From Microbacterium luteolum (GTDB lineage Bacteria > Actinomycetota > Actinomycetes > Actinomycetales > Microbacteriaceae): a stretch of 64,000 nucleotides of DNA. Positions 8,295 through 16,158 of the stretch are shown piece after piece. The stretch covers positions 3,384,950-3,448,949 of the forward strand of contig NZ_BAAAUN010000001.1 of the NCBI RefSeq assembly GCF_039533965.1. Direction: 5' to 3'. The notes beneath the pieces are model-generated. The model searched no databases. It was not told where the DNA came from and saw only the letters and a list, made by a program, of their open reading frames with translations. How positions within the stretch are numbered: the stretch's first letter is position 1; every line of letters begins with the position of its first letter. The translations under genes and the position numbers were made by a program.

Positions 8295-10088
8295 ATGCTC
8301 AAGCCCATCGCCACCGCGACCCGTGACCTCGTCAAGCTCGACGGCGTCTGGAAGTTCGCGATCGACTCCCGCCTCCCGGAGGAGCCGTGGTCGTCCGTTC
8401 TGGACACCCCGCTCGAAGCGGCCGTTCCCGCGAGCTACAACGATCTCTTCACCGATCCCGCGATCCGCGACCACGTCGGCTGGGTGTACTACCAGCGGTC
8501 GGTGCAGGTGCCGCGCGGCTGGGCGGGGGAGCGCATCCTCCTGCGTTTCGATGCGGCGACCCATTCGGCGAAGGTCTACGTCGACGACCAGCTCGTCGGC
8601 GGGCATGTCGGGGGCTACACGCCGTTCGACATCGACGTCACGGATGCCGTGAGGCCCGGGGCCGCGTTCCGCCTCACGGTGGCGGTGAGCCCTGATCTGA
8701 CGAACATCACCATCCCGCCGGGCAAGATCGAGGTCGGCATGACGGGCGGCAAGACGCAGACGTACTTCCACGACTTCTACAACTACGCGGGACTCGCCCG
8801 CTCCGTGTCGCTCTACTCGCTCCCGCAGGTGCACGTCGACGACGTCACCGTGGTGACGACCTTCGACGGCTCCACCGGGTTCGTCGACTACCGCGTCGAG
8901 ACCGTCGGCGGCGCCGACGTCCGCGTCCGTCTGGCGGATGTCGCAGGCACCGTCTTAGCGACGGCATCCGGGTCGGAGGGTCGCCTGCAGATCGACGACG
9001 TCGTGCTCTGGAAGCCCGGCGCCGCCCATCTCTACGAATTGACGGTCGACGCCGTCGACGGTGAGGACGTGCTCGACACCTACGCGCTCGCGGTCGGGGT
9101 GCGCACGGTCGAGGTGCGCGGCGAGGAGTTCCTCGTCAACGGCGAACCGTTCTACTTCACGGGCTTCGGCAAGCACGAGGACACGTTCGTCCGCGGCAAG
9201 GGGCACGACGACGCCTACATGGTGCACGACTTCCAGCTCATGGAATGGACCGGCGCCAACTCGTTCCGCACCTCGCACTACCCGTATGCCGAGGATGTTC
9301 TCGACTTCGCCGATCGTCACGGCATCCTGGTCATCGACGAGACCGCCGCGGTCGGGCTCAACATGGGCGTCGTCGGCGGACTCAGTGGCACGCCTCCCTT
9401 CCCGACCTTCTCCGAGCAGTATGCGGGTGCTGAGACGCAGGCCGCGCACGCACAGCACCTGCGCGAGCTCATCGGGCGCGACAAGAACCACCCGTCCGTG
9501 GTGCTGTGGTGCATCGCGAACGAGCCCGCGTCGAACGAAGACGGGGCGCGCGAGTACTTCGAGCCCCTCGTGAACCTGGTGCGTGAACTCGACCCGACAC
9601 GGCCGATCACGTACTCGATGGTCATGTTCGCGACCTTCAAGAACGATCAGATCATCGATCTGTTCGACGTCGTGAGCCTCAACCGCTACTACGGCTGGTA
9701 CATCAACGCCGGCGATCTCGCGACGGCGGAGATGTATCTGCAGGGTGACATCCAGGGCTGGATCGATCGCACCGGCAAGCCGATCATGATGCTCGAGTAC
9801 GGTGCCGACACCATGCCGGGTCTGCATTCGGTATGGGACCAGGTGTGGACCGAGGAGTACCAGACCGACCTGCTCGCGATGTACCACCGGGTCTTCGATC
9901 GCTTCCCGCAGTTCGTGGGCGAGCAGATCTGGAACTTCGCGGACTTCGCCACCACCAACGGCCTGCACCGTGTCGGTGGCAACCGCAAGGGCATCTTCAC
10001 GCGCGAGCGTCGACCGAAGGCCGCAGCGTTCGCGTTGCGGCAGCGCTGGCGCGGACTCGACGGACGCAAGCCCGGCGCCGACGCCTGA
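8295..10088 (+). CDS. uidA: Beta-glucuronidase (GH2)
   Basis: Hydrolyses beta-D-glucuronides in the cytoplasm; 597 residues, nearly the length of the E. coli enzyme (603). Acid/base E410 lies in IANEPASNED, nucleophile E501 in MLEYGADT. The glucuronate-carboxylate motif Asn-x-Lys (N563, K565 in GGNRKGIF) separates true glucuronidases from GH2 galactosidases. The order is sugar-binding domain, immunoglobulin-like domain, TIM barrel. The ATG at 8295 has a GAAAGG ribosome site and lies 63 bases after LacI operator 2. The substrate could be glucuronides or glucuronosyl side chains of xylan fragments. Confidence 0.93.
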   Translation: MLKPIATATRDLVKLDGVWKFAIDSRLPEEPWSSVLDTPLEAAVPASYNDLFTDPAIRDHVGWVYYQRSVQVPRGWAGERILLRFDAATHSAKVYVDDQLVGGHVGGYTPFDIDVTDAVRPGAAFRLTVAVSPDLTNITIPPGKIEVGMTGGKTQTYFHDFYNYAGLARSVSLYSLPQVHVDDVTVVTTFDGSTGFVDYRVETVGGADVRVRLADVAGTVLATASGSEGRLQIDDVVLWKPGAAHLYELTVDAVDGEDVLDTYALAVGVRTVEVRGEEFLVNGEPFYFTGFGKHEDTFVRGKGHDDAYMVHDFQLMEWTGANSFRTSHYPYAEDVLDFADRHGILVIDETAAVGLNMGVVGGLSGTPPFPTFSEQYAGAETQAAHAQHLRELIGRDKNHPSVVLWCIANEPASNEDGAREYFEPLVNLVRELDPTRPITYSMVMFATFKNDQIIDLFDVVSLNRYYGWYINAGDLATAEMYLQGDIQGWIDRTGKPIMMLEYGADTMPGLHSVWDQVWTEEYQTDLLAMYHRVFDRFPQFVGEQIWNFADFATTNGLHRVGGNRKGIFTRERRPKAAAFALRQRWRGLDGRKPGADA

Positions 10089-10117
10089 CCGGCCGCCGTC
10101 GCGCACAGGAGCATCCG

Positions 10118-10252
10118 ATGACCGTCGAGGAGGTCGAGGAGGTCGAGGAGGCCGAGGTGGGCGTCGCGGGCCGGCGCCGCCTCCTCGACGGTGCCGGCCG
10201 CGACGCGACCGGGTGTTTCCCCGCCGACCGCGTCGAATCGCGTCGCTCATGA
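10118..10252 (+). CDS. Possible 44-residue ORF of low complexity
   Basis: Short frame between uidA and the LacI gene with an AGGAG ribosome site 6 bases before its ATG. The N-terminal half is Glu/Val-rich (TVEEVEEVEEAEV), encoded by the 9-base repeat at 10124-10159. No family is recognised. It also contains the hairpin at 10169-10199, so it may be spacer sequence rather than a gene. Confidence 0.2.
   Translation: MTVEEVEEVEEAEVGVAGRRRLLDGAGRDATGCFPADRVESRRS
10124..10159 (+). repeat. Four 9-base tandem repeats
   Basis: GTCGAGGAG occurs three times in perfect tandem (10124-10150), followed by one imperfect copy GCCGAGGTG. The unit keeps reading frame. Confidence 0.75.
10169..10199 (+). terminator. 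GC-rich hairpin after uidA
   Basis: GGCCGGCGCC pairs with GGTGCCGGCC (one G-U pair) around an 11-base loop. There is no T-run, so termination is only probable. It would separate uidA from the LacI gene. Confidence 0.4.
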
Positions 10253-10275
10253 CACGCTGGGAGGCGGGAGGATCC

Positions 10276-11313
10276 ATGGACGACGAACTGCCCGGCGAGA
10301 TCGCGGAGCGCATCCGGCGACGCAACGGCGCCGCCACCATCTACGACATCGCCGAGCTCGCGGGCGTGAACCCGTCGACCGTCTCCCGGGCGCTGAGCAA
10401 GCCGGGGCGGATCAGCAAGAAGACCGAGGAGAAGATCCGCGCTGCGGCCGATCGACTGGACTTCCAGTTCAACCCGATGGCGCGGGCGCTGCCGACGGGG
10501 CGCAGCCACACCATCGGCCTGATGGTCGCGGACATCACGAACCCGGTGATCTTCGGGATCGTCCGCGGTGCGGAGCACACCGCCGCGGCTGCCGGCTACA
10601 CGCTGGTGATCGCCGAGTCGCAGGAGTCGGGCGAGGCAGAGGCCGAAGCGGTCTCGCGGATCCTCCCGAGCGTCGACGGGCTGATCCTCGCGACGACCCG
10701 TCTCGGTGATGAGCGCATCACGCGATTGGCCGACCGCAAACCCGTCATCCTCATCAACCGACAGGTCGACGGCATCGTCGGTGTCCTTCCGGAGGTGGAG
10801 CAGGGAGTCTCGGACCTCGTCGCGCATCTCGCAGACCTGGGGCATACGTCGATCGCGTACCTCTCCGGGCCGGAGACGTCGTGGATCAGCCGCCGACGGT
10901 GGGAGACGCTGCTCGACGCCGCAGAGGGGCGAGGCATCGCCGTGGTCGAGATCGGACCCCTCAGCCCGACCATCGACGGCGGAAGCAAGGCGCTGCGGCG
11001 AGTGCAGGCGTCGCGGGCCACCGCTGCGATCGCCTTCAACGATCTGATGGCGATCGGTCTGATCCAGGCTGCGTCTTCGGCGGGGATGCGCATCCCCGCC
11101 GATCTGAGCATCGCGGGGTTCGACGACATCTTCGGCAGCGAGCTCATCGTGCCTGCGCTGACGACCGTGCGTGCACAGCTCCAGCTGGCGGGAGAACGCG
11201 CGGTGGGAAAGGTGCTCGAAGCGCTGGGCGACGCCACCGAACCGGTGAGCGACGAGCCTCTCGCGACGACGCTCGTCGTGCGGGGGAGCACGGGTCCGGT
11301 CCCGCGGCTCTGA
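10276..11313 (+). CDS. LacI-family transcriptional regulator
   Basis: Sugar-responsive repressor, 345 residues. The N-terminal helix-turn-helix (TIYDIAELAGVNPSTVSRAL) and hinge helix (NPMARALPTGRS) precede a periplasmic-binding-protein-like ligand domain (IGLMVADITNPV to the end). The ATG at 10276 has a GGGAGG-type ribosome site; an in-frame ATG at 10249 is possible but has none. No copy of the local operator lies before this gene, so it seems not to repress itself through that site. It is the obvious candidate to bind the three TGGCAATCGGTTG sites around it. Confidence 0.9.
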   Translation: MDDELPGEIAERIRRRNGAATIYDIAELAGVNPSTVSRALSKPGRISKKTEEKIRAAADRLDFQFNPMARALPTGRSHTIGLMVADITNPVIFGIVRGAEHTAAAAGYTLVIAESQESGEAEAEAVSRILPSVDGLILATTRLGDERITRLADRKPVILINRQVDGIVGVLPEVEQGVSDLVAHLADLGHTSIAYLSGPETSWISRRRWETLLDAAEGRGIAVVEIGPLSPTIDGGSKALRRVQASRATAAIAFNDLMAIGLIQAASSAGMRIPADLSIAGFDDIFGSELIVPALTTVRAQLQLAGERAVGKVLEALGDATEPVSDEPLATTLVVRGSTGPVPRL

Positions 11314-11353
11314 GGGCCGTCGCACCCGGGCCGCAGCCGTTGCATTCTGCGGC

Positions 11354-11369
11354 TGGCAATCGGTTGCCT
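11354..11369. promoter_or_regulatory. LacI-type operator 3 (MFS-Gfo/Idh promoter)
   Basis: TGGCAATCGGTTGCCT. Its right arm again gives a -35-like TTGCCT, with TTTGAT 17 bases later (11387-11392), the same layout as at operator 2. Confidence 0.7.
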
Positions 11370-11485
11370 TTTTCTTTGCGATCTGTTTTGATGGAACTGT
11401 CTCCGCAGCGAGACGGTCTGGAGTCTTCGATGTCGAATGCACTGCGTACCCCCTCCGTCCACCGGAGCGACGCGAGATCACGCGC

Positions 11486-12925
11486 ATGAGCGAGCCGATC
11501 ACGCAGGAGGCCGGCGAGGACGCGCGCTGGACCTCGACCGTGGCCGTGCATTACGACGCGAAGAAGCCGCTCTCGCGCTACATCCGCTGGTACCTGCTCC
11601 TGTCGCTCGCCGTGTCGGCCGTCTGGGCGGCGACGAACGGCATCCTCATGCCGAATCAGATCCAGCTGCTGGAGTTCGGCTCGTTCTTCCACGGAGCCGA
11701 CGCCGGCATCGACCTGCAGGCGTTGACCGAGCTCGGGCGAGCCGTCGCCTCCGGCGAGGTCACCCCTGACGCCGACCAGACCAGACAGCTCGCCCTGCTC
11801 TCCGACTTCGAAGCGGCGCGGGCGAACGGGCTCGCTCTCGTCACGACGACCAGCGCCATCATCGTGATGGTCCTCCAGCCGGTGATCGGCGTGCTCTCCG
11901 ACCGCACGCGCTCCCGCCTCGGGCGCCGTGCGCCCTGGATCCTCTACGCCGGGCTGATCGGAGCCGTCCTGCTCGTGGCGGTGCGCTATGCGCCCTCGCT
12001 CGTGGTCCTCGTCGTGCTCTGGTCGGCGACCGAACTGGCGCTGAACGTCGCAGGCAATCCACTGCAGGCGACGGTCGCGGACCGGGTGCCGAGAGATCGC
12101 AGGGGCCGCGTGACGTCGTGGACCAGCATGGGCGCGATCATCGGCGGCATCATCGGCGGCATCGGCGCGGGCGCCCTGTTCGGGCTCGTCGGGCTGGACT
12201 TCTATCTGATCCTCGGCCTTCTGGTCGCCATCGCGACGATCCTGTTCGTCACGCGCAACCGCGACGAGTCCTCGGTCGAGGTCGAGCGGGAGCCGTTCGC
12301 CTGGAAGCCGTTCCTGCTCGGCTACGCGAGCGCCCTCAAGGCCCGCAACTACCGGTGGCTGTGGATCTCGCGCGCACTCTTCTTCTTCGGGTACAGCACC
12401 TCGACCGTGCTCAACCTCTACATGCTGCAGAGCTACGTCCGCCCCGCGCTCAGCGCGGCGGAGGCTTCGGCGATGGTGCCGATCCTGGGGCTCGCGGGAA
12501 TCCCGTTCACGCTCATCGCCGTCGCGATCTCGGGCCGGCTCTCCGACCGCCTCGGGCGCCGCAAGCCGTTCATCATCGTCGCTTCCGTCCTCATGGCGGT
12601 GTCCATGGCGATTCCGTTGATCTCGCCGACGCTGCCTGCCCTGTTCGCTCAGGTCGTCCTCACCGGCCTCGCCTTCGGCATATACCTGCCGGTCGACAAC
12701 GCGATGTTCATCGACGTGCTCCCCGACCCTGCGCGTGCCGGACGGGATCTCGGACTCGCCATCGTCGCGATGAACCTCGGCCAGGCGCTGGCGCCCGCGC
12801 TGGCTGCCGTCGTCGTCTCGGTGACGGGCGGCTACCAGGCGGTCTGGGGTGCAGCGCTCGTGCTCGTGGCGCTCGCGACGCTCACGGTGGCGCCGATCAG
12901 AGAGCGGAAGCCGGCTCGTGCCTAG
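11486..12925 (+). CDS. MFS transporter (glycoside/uronide-type)
   Basis: Major facilitator permease, 479 residues, about 12 helices. Cytosolic loops GVLSDRTRSRLGRRAP (about residue 130) and GRLSDRLGRRKP (about residue 350) mark the two halves. A stretch of about 50 residues between helices 1 and 2 (HGADAGIDLQ to QLALLSDFE) is predicted outside the membrane. It is controlled by LacI operator 3 and overlaps the following oxidoreductase by 8 bases. Co-regulation with uidA makes it a good candidate for glucuronide uptake. It is not closely similar to the other MFS protein at 5984. Confidence 0.85.
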   Translation: MSEPITQEAGEDARWTSTVAVHYDAKKPLSRYIRWYLLLSLAVSAVWAATNGILMPNQIQLLEFGSFFHGADAGIDLQALTELGRAVASGEVTPDADQTRQLALLSDFEAARANGLALVTTTSAIIVMVLQPVIGVLSDRTRSRLGRRAPWILYAGLIGAVLLVAVRYAPSLVVLVVLWSATELALNVAGNPLQATVADRVPRDRRGRVTSWTSMGAIIGGIIGGIGAGALFGLVGLDFYLILGLLVAIATILFVTRNRDESSVEVEREPFAWKPFLLGYASALKARNYRWLWISRALFFFGYSTSTVLNLYMLQSYVRPALSAAEASAMVPILGLAGIPFTLIAVAISGRLSDRLGRRKPFIIVASVLMAVSMAIPLISPTLPALFAQVVLTGLAFGIYLPVDNAMFIDVLPDPARAGRDLGLAIVAMNLGQALAPALAAVVVSVTGGYQAVWGAALVLVALATLTVAPIRERKPARA

Positions 12926-13889
12926 GTGGGGAATCGTCGGCACCGGCGACATCTCCGACCGGCTCGTCGCCGACCTGCTCGCCGTCGACGGTGAGATCAC
13001 GGCTGTGTGGGGTCGAACCGCCGACCGGGCGTCGGACTTCGCCTCACGCCACGGCATCCCCTCGGCGACCGCCGACCGCGCGGAGCTGTTCTCCCGCGAC
13101 GATGTCGACGTCGTCTACATCGCGACCCCGGCGCACACCCACACCGAGATCACGCTCGAGGCGCTCGACGCAGGCAAGCACGTCCTGGTCGAGAAGCCGA
13201 TCGCGACATCGGCCTCCGACGCCGAGCTGCTGTTCGCGCGTGCGGCCGAATCGGATCGCTTCCTCATGGAGGCGATGTGGATGCGGTTCAACCCCCTGCA
13301 CGTCGAACTGATCGACCGCATCGCCGGGGGAGAGCTCGGGGCGATCCGGAGCGTGCGGGCGAGCTTCGGCACACCGTTCTCCCCTCGTCCGGGAAAGTCG
13401 CGGCCGGAAGACGGCGGCAGCATCCTGCGCGACAGAGGCATCTACCCCGTCACGCTGGCGCACTGGTTCCTCGGGACGCCAGAGGGCGTTCACGCACGTG
13501 GTGTCGTCTCGGATGCCGTCGATCTCAGCGGACACGCGACGCTCGAACACTCCGGCGGGGCGTTCGCGCAGCTTGCCTGGTCGGGCGTCGAGTTCCTCGA
13601 TCTCTCGGCGGCGATCAGCGGTGAGCGCGGATGGATCACGCTCGATCCGATGTTCTGGGCGGGCAGCGATGCGCATGTCCATGCCGGCTCGGCCGAGCGC
13701 ATCTTCCGCGCGCCGGAGCAGGTGCGGCATCCACGGGTGGGCAACGGCTACGGCCCGATGCTCGAGGCGGTGAGCGCGGCCATCGAATCCGGTCAGCGTG
13801 AGCATCCCTGGCATGACGCGAAGACCACCATCGCCGTCACGCGCACTCTCGACCGTATCCTCGCCGAGATCTCGCCCGCCTCGCGCTGA
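12918..13889 (+). CDS. Gfo/Idh/MocA-family oxidoreductase
   Basis: NAD(P)-dependent sugar or cyclitol dehydrogenase, 323 residues. The N-terminal Rossmann fold has WGIVGTGDISDRL. The catalytic EKP motif appears in VLVEKPIATS and the C-terminal GFO domain follows (GGSILRDRGIYPVTLAHWFLG). I chose the GTG at 12918, which overlaps the MFS stop (GTGCCTAG), because the dinucleotide-binding motif starts at residue 4. Likely oxidises or epimerises the sugar brought in by the coupled permease. Confidence 0.88.
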   Translation: MPRWGIVGTGDISDRLVADLLAVDGEITAVWGRTADRASDFASRHGIPSATADRAELFSRDDVDVVYIATPAHTHTEITLEALDAGKHVLVEKPIATSASDAELLFARAAESDRFLMEAMWMRFNPLHVELIDRIAGGELGAIRSVRASFGTPFSPRPGKSRPEDGGSILRDRGIYPVTLAHWFLGTPEGVHARGVVSDAVDLSGHATLEHSGGAFAQLAWSGVEFLDLSAAISGERGWITLDPMFWAGSDAHVHAGSAERIFRAPEQVRHPRVGNGYGPMLEAVSAAIESGQREHPWHDAKTTIAVTRTLDRILAEISPASR

Positions 13890-13959
13890 TCGCCACTCTG
13901 AGCCCACCCGCGGGCGGGTCAGGACATGGCATCCTGAATTGACACCGAAAGGCACGGCC

Positions 13960-14325
13960 ATGGACCCGATGTTCCCGAGCCAGGGCAATGCGCCGGCTCC
14001 CATGCTGCAGGACGTGCGCGGCTCAGCCAAGCGTGCCATCAACTACTTCCGCGTGATGGTCGGGGAGCTCGCCCAGAACGGCGCCTCCGGTCGGCGCCAG
14101 ATGCAGTTGATCGGCGCCGCGGACGCCCAGTCGCTGCGTGCACCGCTCTCCTACGATGCGTTCGAGGTGGAGATCGACGAGGTCTTCACGGAGAGCGGCA
14201 CCTTGCGAGTGCAGAGGATGATCACCGAGGTTGTCGCTCGTTTCGGTCTTCACCTCGACACTTCCTCCTGGTCCAGCCTGGAAGGCGGCGAGGAGATGGT
14301 GGTGGCGGTCAGGCGCGGCGCCTAG
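13960..14325 (+). CDS. Hypothetical protein, 121 residues
   Basis: No family recognised. The protein is soluble, has no signal peptide and lacks Cys. It has an N-terminal Pro-rich start (MDPMFPSQGNAPAPM), a helix-like middle and an alternating hydrophobic C-terminus ending EMVVAVRRGA. A GAAAGG ribosome site lies about 8 bases before the ATG. It stands alone between the sugar island and the convergent small membrane protein gene. A small GC hairpin (13906-13919) separates it from the Gfo/Idh gene. Coding is likely from codon bias and ribosome site; function unknown. Confidence 0.65.
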   Translation: MDPMFPSQGNAPAPMLQDVRGSAKRAINYFRVMVGELAQNGASGRRQMQLIGAADAQSLRAPLSYDAFEVEIDEVFTESGTLRVQRMITEVVARFGLHLDTSSWSSLEGGEEMVVAVRRGA

Positions 14326-14363
14326 GGCACGAACACCGTTCGATTCCGCGAGAGGAGGTCGCG

Positions 14364-14618
14364 CTACCGCGTCTGAGCCTTCTCCTTGCGGCGATGTGAG
14401 TAGTCAGTTGCGAGCGTCCAGGCGGCGAATGCAAGCAGCGGGATCGCGGACAAGAGGCCGATCCACTCGAGAGATCCTCCGCTGCCGATGTAGACGACGT
14501 TCAGAACGACGCAGAATGCGATTGCGGCAACGAGCAGGCTCAGTCGAACAGGTGAGAACAACACTCGCAGCCTGCGCTGAAATGACTTGCTGTAGGGCGT
14601 AGAAGTCGTCGTGTGCAT
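14364..14618 (-). CDS. Small two-helix membrane protein
   Basis: 84 residues with a basic N-terminus (SKSFQRRLRVLF), helix 1 (LSLLVAAIAFCVVLNVVYI), a short Gly/Ser turn, helix 2 (WIGLLSAIPLLAFAAWTLA) and a basic tail. The ATG at 14618 is chosen over an in-frame ATG 12 codons upstream because it has AGAAGGGA 7 bases before it. It lies 42 bases after the sensor kinase on the same strand, so it is probably the third gene of that operon. Similar-sized proteins occur at 17738 and 18153; an immunity or accessory role is only a guess. Confidence 0.7.
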   Translation of the reverse strand: MHTTTSTPYSKSFQRRLRVLFSPVRLSLLVAAIAFCVVLNVVYIGSGGSLEWIGLLSAIPLLAFAAWTLATDYSHRRKEKAQTR

Positions 14619-14660
14619 GCGTAAGTCCCTTCTATGGCGCGCCGATGATGGCATTGAGAG

Positions 14661-15899
14661 TCACATCGGATCGGATGATCCGGCGCGGGTCGGAACGGTG
14701 GCCCGCAGCATCCATCCGTCGCCCGTGCCGTCTGTCTCGAGGGTTCCCGAGCATTGGGCGAGGCGGTGCCGCGCACGGTGAAGGCCACGACCTCCGTGAC
14801 GATCGCTGTTTCCCGAGGGCGGCGCGACGACGACGTTCCTCACGACGAGCTCGACGACGTCGGCACGATCTTTCACGTCGAGGCTCGCGGACTGCGACGT
14901 CGGCGCGTGCTTGATGATGTTCGTCACGGCTTCGATCGCCGTCTCGGTCAGGGCTCGCTCGTTCGCGGACGCCACACGGAGAGGAGCGCTCGGCGCGGAC
15001 ACCCGCGTCGGGATCCCGGCATCATTCAGGAGAGCTCCGAGGGAGGAAACCGCGTCGATGATGTTCCCGTCGTATCGGGATGGATGGACGCGGGGGCCTT
15101 CGGTTTCCGTGTCCCGTATCAAGGAGAGAAGAGACCGAATACTCTGGAGCGCCGCTTCTGCCGACTCCTCGATGGTGGTGAGAGACACGTTCCGGGCTGC
15201 TTCATCCGGCTGCAGGGGCAGAGCTCGGGCATGGAACAGGATGAGCGTGAGATCGTGCGCGATGCCGTCGTGGAGCTCATCCGCGATACGCTCCCGATCT
15301 TCTTGAGCGATGGCCTCGAGGTCCTTCGAGATCCGTGAGCGTTCCGCGACCAGGAACGTCTCACGCGCGGCGACGAGCCGGAATGCCACACCCAGGAGGA
15401 AAGCGATCACCGCAATGCCGGCGATTCCGTAGACGCCGCCCGCGGCAAGCGTCGAGCCGTCGCTGGCGATGTACGCGGTCAGCAACGCCAGCAGCACCGC
15501 GTGCGCGATGATCACCCATGGCGCACACGTCGCGGCGACCAGGCTGAGCGCGATTGCGAGCTCGAGGAGATCTCCGCCGCTCTCGGTCAACACGACACCC
15601 ACGCTGGTGAGGAGCATGACGATGAACGCTGCGGTCGCCGGGTGCCACGCGAAGGCGGCGATTCCCGCGTACAGCACGATGGCGAGAAGGTCGTGGCGCG
15701 TGAACCCGCCGCTCGCGAAGCCGAACCCGATGGCGATCATCACGAGCACGCCGACAGCCAGGAGCAGGAGGAGGCGCGCGACGGGGTGGAGACCGCGCTG
15801 ATCCCAGAACGTGCGAGACCGCAGCATCTTCACGATCGACGACCGCGCAGCGAAGATCGGCGCCCGGCTGTCGGCGGACGGCGCGGAGGTTTCAGGCAC
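14661..15899 (-). CDS. Sensor histidine kinase (NarL/DesK type)
   Basis: Membrane sensor, 412 residues. The N-terminal half has about six hydrophobic segments with little extracytoplasmic sequence. It is followed by a HisKA_3 dimerisation helix with phospho-acceptor H210 in ADELHDGIAHDL, then a HATPase domain with N-box EAVTNIIKHA and a G-box-like GGRGLHRARHRL. The D-box Asp is not clear (VELVVRNVVVAPP). I chose the GTG at 15899: it overlaps the stop of the 34-residue gene upstream (GTGCCTGA), implying translational coupling. Its partner is the divergent response regulator at 16159. Confidence 0.88.
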   Translation of the reverse strand: MPETSAPSADSRAPIFAARSSIVKMLRSRTFWDQRGLHPVARLLLLLAVGVLVMIAIGFGFASGGFTRHDLLAIVLYAGIAAFAWHPATAAFIVMLLTSVGVVLTESGGDLLELAIALSLVAATCAPWVIIAHAVLLALLTAYIASDGSTLAAGGVYGIAGIAVIAFLLGVAFRLVAARETFLVAERSRISKDLEAIAQEDRERIADELHDGIAHDLTLILFHARALPLQPDEAARNVSLTTIEESAEAALQSIRSLLSLIRDTETEGPRVHPSRYDGNIIDAVSSLGALLNDAGIPTRVSAPSAPLRVASANERALTETAIEAVTNIIKHAPTSQSASLDVKDRADVVELVVRNVVVAPPSGNSDRHGGRGLHRARHRLAQCSGTLETDGTGDGWMLRATVPTRAGSSDPM

Positions 15900-15996
15900 A
15901 GATGCCCATGATCTGACAGAGCCATTCGCCCAGATCGGCATTCGCCCCGACGGCACGGGCGAACGTTCGGACGGCGAACTCGGTTGTCGATCCCAC
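15892..15996 (-). CDS. Unannotated 34-residue peptide coupled to the sensor kinase
   Basis: GTG-started frame with GAGGAG 6 bases upstream, ending in the 8-base overlap GTGCCTGA with the kinase start. The N-terminal part is polar (GSTTEFAVRTFARAVG). The C-terminus is hydrophobic with two cysteines, C27 and C33, in WLCQIMGICA. The size, the C-terminal Cys pair and the coupling to a multi-helix kinase resemble precursors of signalling or modified peptides, but I know no named family for it. A leader peptide controlling kinase translation is the alternative. No modification enzyme or dedicated exporter is adjacent. Confidence 0.6.
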   Translation of the reverse strand: MGSTTEFAVRTFARAVGANADLGEWLCQIMGICA

Positions 15997-16107
15997 GTCG
16001 GGCTCCTCAGTCAGGTGGTTCGCGACGTGAGCGCTGGGCGCGACGTCGGCCGCATCATGGTCTTCCTTCCCTCCACCCTAAGAGTCGCGAACCTGAGGCC
16101 ACGCGAT

Positions 16108-16127
16108 CATGGCCCCAGGGCTGGAGA
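16108..16127. promoter_or_regulatory. Site A of the GCCCTGGGGC motif (divergent promoters)
   Basis: CATGGCCCCAGGGCTGGAGA; core GCCCCAGGGC at 16112-16121 is GCCCTGGGGC on the minus strand. It is centred about 42 bases before the response-regulator start, which is probably also its transcription start, and 120 bases before the 34-residue gene. TAGGGT (16080-16075, minus) is a possible -10 for the latter. Confidence 0.6.
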
Positions 16128-16146
16128 TCAGACGAAGTTCCCGCGA

Positions 16147-16152
16147 TACCGT
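16147..16152 (+). promoter_or_regulatory. -10 box of the response regulator (leaderless)
   Basis: TACCGT, then six bases, then GTG. Transcription would begin at or near the start codon. Confidence 0.55.
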
Positions 16153-16158
16153 GGGGGA

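Noticed and set aside
13906..13919. ACCCGC-GG-GCGGGT hairpin as terminator
   Set aside because: Two-base loop, short stem and no T-run; too weak to call.
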